IMG/VR virus record: IMGVR_UViG_3300027788_000006
Location: 23,533-87,532 of that record
DNA: 64,000 nucleotides
Direction: 5' to 3' (one strand)
Origin: a virus
Position 1 is the stretch's first letter. Each line of letters opens with the position of its first letter. Below, one piece after another: positions 60,095-64,000 of this stretch. Below the pieces are notes generated by a model, which was given only the letters and a program-made list of their open reading frames with translations, was not told the origin of the DNA and ran no database searches. The position numbers were made by a program, and so were the translations under genes.

Positions 60095-60128
60095 CGGGGG
60101 GGAGCTTTTAAGCCTCCCCTTTCTTTTT
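60095..60128 (+). terminator. Rho-independent terminator of the replication operon
   Basis: GGGGA-GCTT / AAGC-(C)-TCCCC (60098-60119 region) forms a G/C-rich stem with a TT loop and one bulge, followed by TTTCTTTTT. It lies 3 nt beyond the nuclease stop codon and closes the replication/recombination block. Confidence 0.85.
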
Positions 60129-60153
60129 ATTAATCAATTAAACAATTAAAATT

Positions 60154-60354
60154 ATGGATGCAAAAGAATATTTACACTCTGATGAAATGAGTGAATGGGA
60201 CACAGTGTTTGACCCAGGAGGAAAACTAGAATACACAGAAGAACAACTAATAAGATTTGCAGAACTATGGGCTGCTGCCGGGTATCTTGCAGATCCTTAT
60301 GATGGCAAAACACGTACTGGAGGACTATCCCCGGACACAGGCCCAAGAGCTTGA
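60154..60354 (+). CDS. Small acidic protein, 66 aa
   Basis: A 66-residue protein (MDAKEYLHSDEMSEWDTVFD...) with an acidic N-terminal half and a Gly/Pro-rich C-terminus ending SPDTGPRA. It follows the terminator and a leader 'tcaattaaacaattaaaatt'. By eye this gene and the next are richer in G+C than their neighbours. The next gene begins 2 nt after its stop. The family is unknown. Confidence 0.6.
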   Translation: MDAKEYLHSDEMSEWDTVFDPGGKLEYTEEQLIRFAELWAAAGYLADPYDGKTRTGGLSPDTGPRA

Positions 60355-60356
60355 TT

Positions 60357-60617
60357 ATGGCGAATCTAGTAAGCCCATGCTGTGGGGCAGAATACACAGA
60401 CAATGAAGATGAGGGAGGCAGTTTTTGTTGTAACTCAGAAATAAGAAGCGGACTTTGCAGTGAGTGCTACGAACACGCAGAACCTGAAGTAGGTTTTATA
60501 TGTGATACATGTTATGACTTCTTTGATGATCCTGAAAAGGATTATGACTACGATGAACGTATGAAAGACTCTATAGCAGAGGATCGCGCAGACGAAGCCC
60601 GGGACATGGGCAACTAA
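60357..60617 (+). CDS. Cys-rich zinc-finger protein
   Basis: An 86-residue protein from ATG 60357 (MANLVSPCCGAEYTDNEDEG...); a TTG two codons upstream is a less likely start. It contains two or three Cys pairs (SPCCGAE, FCCNSE, GLCSECYEHAEP, ICDTCYDFF), typical of a double zinc ribbon, and a very acidic C-terminus (DDPEKDYDYDERMKDSIAEDR). Such proteins may bind nucleic acid or host polymerase. It sits between the terminator and the VWA/MoxR cluster. Confidence 0.68.
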   Translation: MANLVSPCCGAEYTDNEDEGGSFCCNSEIRSGLCSECYEHAEPEVGFICDTCYDFFDDPEKDYDYDERMKDSIAEDRADEARDMGN

Positions 60618-60634
60618 TAATTTAAAAATTAAAC

Positions 60635-61807
60635 ATGAGAAACAATCAGGATCAACTCTCTAGAATATCAAAGACATTGATATTTTCAGAGCCTTTCTAC
60701 GGTATCTTTCTTATTGGATTGCAAAAGCAATTCACTAAGAGCTGTGCTACCGCAGGTGTAGGAAAACACAACATAGGTATGAGGTTAGTTATTAACCCAG
60801 ACTTCTTTATGGACCTTAGTGAAAAACATCAACAGGGTCTACTAAAACATGAGCTATTACATATAGCTTTTGGACATATTATATTATCAGATAGATACCC
60901 TAACAAAAAGCTTTTTAATATTGCGGCAGATATAGAAATCAACCAATATATTGCTGAGGACATGTTACCAGAAGGTGGCTTAAAGAGAGACTCTTTCCCT
61001 GGTATATTTTTACCAGAAAAAGCGGGTACTAAAGTATACTATGATATGCTTAATGATACTTGTGACGGTGATGGAGGTTCTTCTAATCCGGAGTTAGATA
61101 AACTTCTTGGAGAAATGGATGGTAATAGTCAGTATGACCATAAAGAATGGGCTGAGATTGGTGACTTACCTGAAGCAGAGAAGAAGCTAGTACAAAAACA
61201 GTATGAGCATCAGATGAAACAAACTGCTGAGGTAATACAGAAACAGTGCGGGACTATCCCTGGTGAATTAGCGGAGATAATAGAAAGACTATTTACTTTA
61301 GAGCCTCCTAAGTTTAACTGGAAAGCTTATCTTAAAAGGTTTATTAACAACTCTTCTACGGTCTATACTAAAAAGCTTAGAAGAAAGAATAACAAACGTT
61401 ACTCTGGTAATCCGGGCCTAAAGATTAAGCATAAGAATCACGTGCTCGTAGGTGTTGACACTTCAGGCTCAGTTAGCAGTGAAGAGTTAGTAGAGTTTAT
61501 GCACGAGTTAAGTCACATGCATAAAACTGGTAATACAATAACTGTTGCGCAGTTTGACACTGAGATAACAGATGTATCTTTATTTAATCCTAAGAAGTCT
61601 TGGGAGATCAAAGGTAGGGGAGGAACTTATTTCCAGCCGGTGGTAGATCATTACAATGACTCTAAGAATAAATACTCAGGGTTTATATGTCTTACAGATG
61701 GAGAAGCTCCTAACCCAGACAATTGCCCAGCGAATGCTTTATGGGTACACAGCAGTAAATGCCAGATAAACGAAGAGTTACCTGGTATAAAAATACAATT
61801 AAACTAA
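60635..61807 (+). CDS. Metallopeptidase-like (DUF2201-type) plus VWA domain protein
   Basis: A 390-residue protein with two domains. The N-terminal part (about 15-215) contains KHELLHIAFGHI (72-82), the HExxH-like motif of putative metallopeptidase domains, here HELLH, followed by AADIEINQYIAE. The C-terminal part (about 265-390) is a VWA-like domain with metal-ion site DTSGSVS (about 276-282), a middle Thr (GRGGTYFQP) and LTDGE (about 353-357). This domain pair accompanies MoxR-type ATPases in bacteria. The MoxR gene follows 19 nt later. Together they probably remodel or disassemble a target protein complex, perhaps a host one. Confidence 0.82.
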   Translation: MRNNQDQLSRISKTLIFSEPFYGIFLIGLQKQFTKSCATAGVGKHNIGMRLVINPDFFMDLSEKHQQGLLKHELLHIAFGHIILSDRYPNKKLFNIAADIEINQYIAEDMLPEGGLKRDSFPGIFLPEKAGTKVYYDMLNDTCDGDGGSSNPELDKLLGEMDGNSQYDHKEWAEIGDLPEAEKKLVQKQYEHQMKQTAEVIQKQCGTIPGELAEIIERLFTLEPPKFNWKAYLKRFINNSSTVYTKKLRRKNNKRYSGNPGLKIKHKNHVLVGVDTSGSVSSEELVEFMHELSHMHKTGNTITVAQFDTEITDVSLFNPKKSWEIKGRGGTYFQPVVDHYNDSKNKYSGFICLTDGEAPNPDNCPANALWVHSSKCQINEELPGIKIQLN

Positions 61808-61826
61808 ACAATTAAAACAATTAAAC

Positions 61827-63002
61827 ATGAATGAAGTAAATTTAAACATTGATGAACTACAAGATTTTGTAGGGCACATCATAACAAACAATCGTCACTT
61901 ACAAGCTCAGGGCAAGAAGCCTGTAGCTATAGAAGTAGTAGGTGAGTCAGGTATTGGTAAAACAACCAGTATCATGGACATGACAGCTAAACACGGGTTA
62001 GACTTTGTTAAGCTTAATCTAGCTCAGATAGAAGAATTAGGTGACTTAGTAGGTTTTCCTATTAAGCAATTCCAAATGTGGACGGAGAAAGAAGGTAAGA
62101 GAATAGGTAAATGGGTAGATGAAGTTGCAGTAGATGCTCAGCATAAGCTAGGATTCCAAACCACAGGTAAGAGTAGAATGTCTTACTCAGCACCTGAATG
62201 GATAGCGGATAAGAAAGCCGGGGGTGTATTACTTCTTGATGACTGGAATCGTGCAGACATGAGATTTATCCAAGCCTGTATGGAATTAGTAGATCGTCAG
62301 ACTTATATCTCATGGACACTACCAAAAGATTGGCATATTATATTGACTGCTAATCCTGATAATGGAGATTACATGGTTAATAGTACAGATCCTGCGCAAA
62401 AGACTCGTTACATCACAGCAAACCTTAAGTTTGATATAAATGTATGGGCTCGTTGGGCGGAAGAGAATAACATGGATACTAGATGTATCAACTTCTTGCT
62501 GATGCATCCTGAGCTAGTAACTCAAGAGACTAATGCTAGATCTATATCTACGTTCTTTAATAGTATCTCAAGTATACCTAAGTTCGAAGATCAATTGCCT
62601 TTAGTGCAGATGATTGGAGAAGGGTCAGTGGGTAATGAGTTCGCTTCTATGTTCACTACGTTCATTAATAACAAACTTGACAAGCTTGTTACACCAAGGG
62701 AAATAGTAACCGGTCCTGTTGAAGTATTAGCAGAAATGAAAGAATGTATTGGTAAGGATGAGTCCTATAGAGCCGACATAGCCTCTCTCTTAGCCACTCG
62801 TATAGCCAATTTTGCGGTTGCATTCTCCAAAACGGACACCGTAACTCAAAAAGTGCAAGAACGGCTTGTTAAGCTGTGCACTTTAGACTATTTAACTGAT
62901 GACTTAAAGTACTTGGTAGTTAGGACTATATTTAACGGTAATAAGTCCAAATTTAACAAAATGATGATGAATCCAGCTATCATTAAAATGACTGTGAAGT
63001 AA
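61827..63002 (+). CDS. MoxR-type AAA+ ATPase
   Basis: A 391-residue AAA+ protein. Walker A VVGESGIGKTTSIM (37-50), pre-sensor loop LAQIEELGDLVGFP, Walker B GVLLLDDWNRADM (about 132-144), sensor 1 HIILTANPDNGDY (about 170-182), and arginine-finger region DPAQKTRYITANL (about 189-201). The DDWNR sequence fits the MoxR/RavA branch. It is paired with a VWA protein, and its TAA overlaps the ATG of the next gene (TAATG). MoxR-VWA pairs act as chaperone-like remodelling or activation complexes. The target here is unknown. Confidence 0.85.
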   Translation: MNEVNLNIDELQDFVGHIITNNRHLQAQGKKPVAIEVVGESGIGKTTSIMDMTAKHGLDFVKLNLAQIEELGDLVGFPIKQFQMWTEKEGKRIGKWVDEVAVDAQHKLGFQTTGKSRMSYSAPEWIADKKAGGVLLLDDWNRADMRFIQACMELVDRQTYISWTLPKDWHIILTANPDNGDYMVNSTDPAQKTRYITANLKFDINVWARWAEENNMDTRCINFLLMHPELVTQETNARSISTFFNSISSIPKFEDQLPLVQMIGEGSVGNEFASMFTTFINNKLDKLVTPREIVTGPVEVLAEMKECIGKDESYRADIASLLATRIANFAVAFSKTDTVTQKVQERLVKLCTLDYLTDDLKYLVVRTIFNGNKSKFNKMMMNPAIIKMTVK

Positions 63003-64000
63003 TGGCCAACAAGAATGTGCACGCAGGGGAATACCCTGAGCAACAAATTACTGATTTAGGCTTTACGGATATGGTTACTTTAGGATTTGTAACCACAGAA
63101 GTAGTAGATGTTTATTTATCGGAATCATCAGCTCAATATACTAAAATCAAAAGTCTTTTAAAAACAGAAACAACTGATGATTTAACTACAGTTAAAAGAG
63201 CTTTTGTATTACCTATGCATAATGTGTCAACTGAAAGGTTAAAAGCTGCTCTTAAAGAACATAAAATTGGTGTTACTAATGATTATGAAAAAGCTGACTT
63301 TGTTATTCCTCATACTAATTTTTATGAGAGTTATAGCAATATTACTACTATACCTCAGACTAAGCTGATGTTTAAAATATCTAATGGATATTATTGTCAC
63401 GATCACAGGCCTTTAACTAATGACTATCATGATCGTACTGGTAATGATGTTATAATAGAAAGTAGAAGTCAAGATAATCACTATCAGCATAATATGAACT
63501 ACGAGAGTGCTCCTTTTGATTCATTTATATTTAGTAAAATGTCACTAGTACTAGCGGATCTAATTGAGAAAGGAGAGATGCAAGTTATGAATACTGATAC
63601 CATACTTAATCAATCAGCTAATAGAATTCCTATGACACTACAGTTAATGGAAGATATTAAAAAGATGGTGGATACTTATTCTTCCTCAGAAGAAGATATA
63701 GAGATGGCAGGTAAGATAATACCAACTATTGATCCTGCAGGAGAGCCTTATTTACTTTATACTTTCGCTGATATGTTAGAAGGATGTTGTTATAAATACA
63801 ATAGGAATAAAGATGTTATGTATTGGATGGAAAAGTATGACATCCACAGACTCTCTCGTTGTAATGCTGAAGACGCTATTAGATATTTTGATGAGAAAGA
63901 ACAGTTAGATTCAAGATGCTTTAAATCTTTAGAAGTAAAATGTAGGGAACAAATACAAATTCACAATAGAGAATTGTATACGTTCAAAGTTCAAGTTAAA
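63002..64000 (+). CDS. Partial unknown protein coupled to MoxR gene
   Basis: An ATG at 63002-63004, sharing its A with the MoxR stop codon, opens a frame to the window edge (333 residues visible, incomplete). It begins MANKNVHAGEYPEQQITDLG. The visible part is mixed alpha/beta with His-containing segments (KISNGYYCHDHRPLTNDYHD, about 134-153) and a helical C-terminal region with a CCYKYN motif. Direct translational coupling suggests that it is a third component of the MoxR-VWA system. I do not recognise it. Confidence 0.7.
   Translation, partial: MANKNVHAGEYPEQQITDLGFTDMVTLGFVTTEVVDVYLSESSAQYTKIKSLLKTETTDDLTTVKRAFVLPMHNVSTERLKAALKEHKIGVTNDYEKADFVIPHTNFYESYSNITTIPQTKLMFKISNGYYCHDHRPLTNDYHDRTGNDVIIESRSQDNHYQHNMNYESAPFDSFIFSKMSLVLADLIEKGEMQVMNTDTILNQSANRIPMTLQLMEDIKKMVDTYSSSEEDIEMAGKIIPTIDPAGEPYLLYTFADMLEGCCYKYNRNKDVMYWMEKYDIHRLSRCNAEDAIRYFDEKEQLDSRCFKSLEVKCREQIQIHNRELYTFKVQVK

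Noticed and set aside
1-64000. Stop-codon reassignment (TAG readthrough), as in some crAss-like phages
   Set aside because: TAG is used as an ordinary stop at gene ends (for example at 43722-43724 with a coupled start), and no gene appears interrupted by in-frame TAG. Standard code 11 explains all genes.
1-64000. Integrase, excisionase or att site
   Set aside because: No tyrosine or serine recombinase motif and no tRNA-linked repeat was seen. The window looks purely lytic, though part of the genome is outside it.
1-64000. Giant virion RNA polymerase of the crAss type
   Set aside because: None of the large internal proteins shows the DxDxD-like RNA polymerase motif. It may be absent or lie outside the window, so it is not claimed.

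Overview
The window is a 64 kb piece of a lytic, tailed double-stranded DNA phage that very probably infects a Bacteroidota host, most likely a marine or aquatic flavobacterium. Host clues: genes lack Shine-Dalgarno sites and instead follow A/T-rich leaders of the 'aattaaaac' type; a -33/-7 promoter of the Bacteroidota form (TTTG, 21 nt, TAnnTTTG) is visible; and the giant tail protein is built from SprB-type and 'GCTDP..CDDGSC' repeats, which belong to Bacteroidota surface adhesins. Capsid, portal and terminase sequences, a set of connector-like proteins and a very large beta-rich tail protein, in this order, resemble the crAss-like podoviruses (Crassvirales and relatives such as Cellulophaga phages). 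This is recognition by eye, not a database result. No integrase or lysogeny gene is visible.

Layout. Positions 1-45,196 are read leftward (minus strand) and 45,590-64,000 rightward. In transcription order the minus arm begins with small early/middle genes (zinc-ribbon protein, GroES-like co-chaperonin, winged-helix regulator, HU/IHF-like and ParB-like proteins). Packaging and head genes follow (2OG-Fe(II) oxygenase, large terminase, portal, virion lytic transglycosylase, acidic scaffold-like protein, major capsid protein). Next come connector and structural proteins, a 3970-residue adhesin and a LamG-domain protein, a lysis cassette (holin, M15 endopeptidase, spanin-like protein), further connector proteins, an 1850-residue muzzle/stabilisation-like protein and large internal virion proteins. 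Hairpin terminators isolate the capsid gene and the 284-aa structural gene, probably to give high expression.

The plus arm carries small unknown genes, a putative lipoprotein, a nucleotidyltransferase and a replication/recombination module: family A DNA polymerase with 3'-5' exonuclease, SF2 helicase, DnaB-type helicase, Sak4-like RecA-fold ATPase, SSB-like protein, DnaG-type primase, calcineurin-like phosphoesterase and PD-(D/E)XK nuclease. It ends with a metallopeptidase-like/VWA protein, a MoxR-type AAA+ ATPase and a translationally coupled, unrecognised third gene cut by the window edge.

The most unexplained part is the divergent centre, 45.2-47.25 kb. Apart from three small ORFs it holds three intergenic stretches (about 390, 610 and 520 nt) packed with nested hairpins, multi-branch junctions, G-U-compensated stems and mutually exclusive pairings. 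This is what one or more large structured noncoding RNAs (compare GOLLD and ROOL, which are phage-associated) would look like. A fourth structured intergenic region follows the DNA polymerase gene and combines a three-way junction, two near-perfect inverted repeats and an 18-bp direct repeat; it is an origin or operator candidate.
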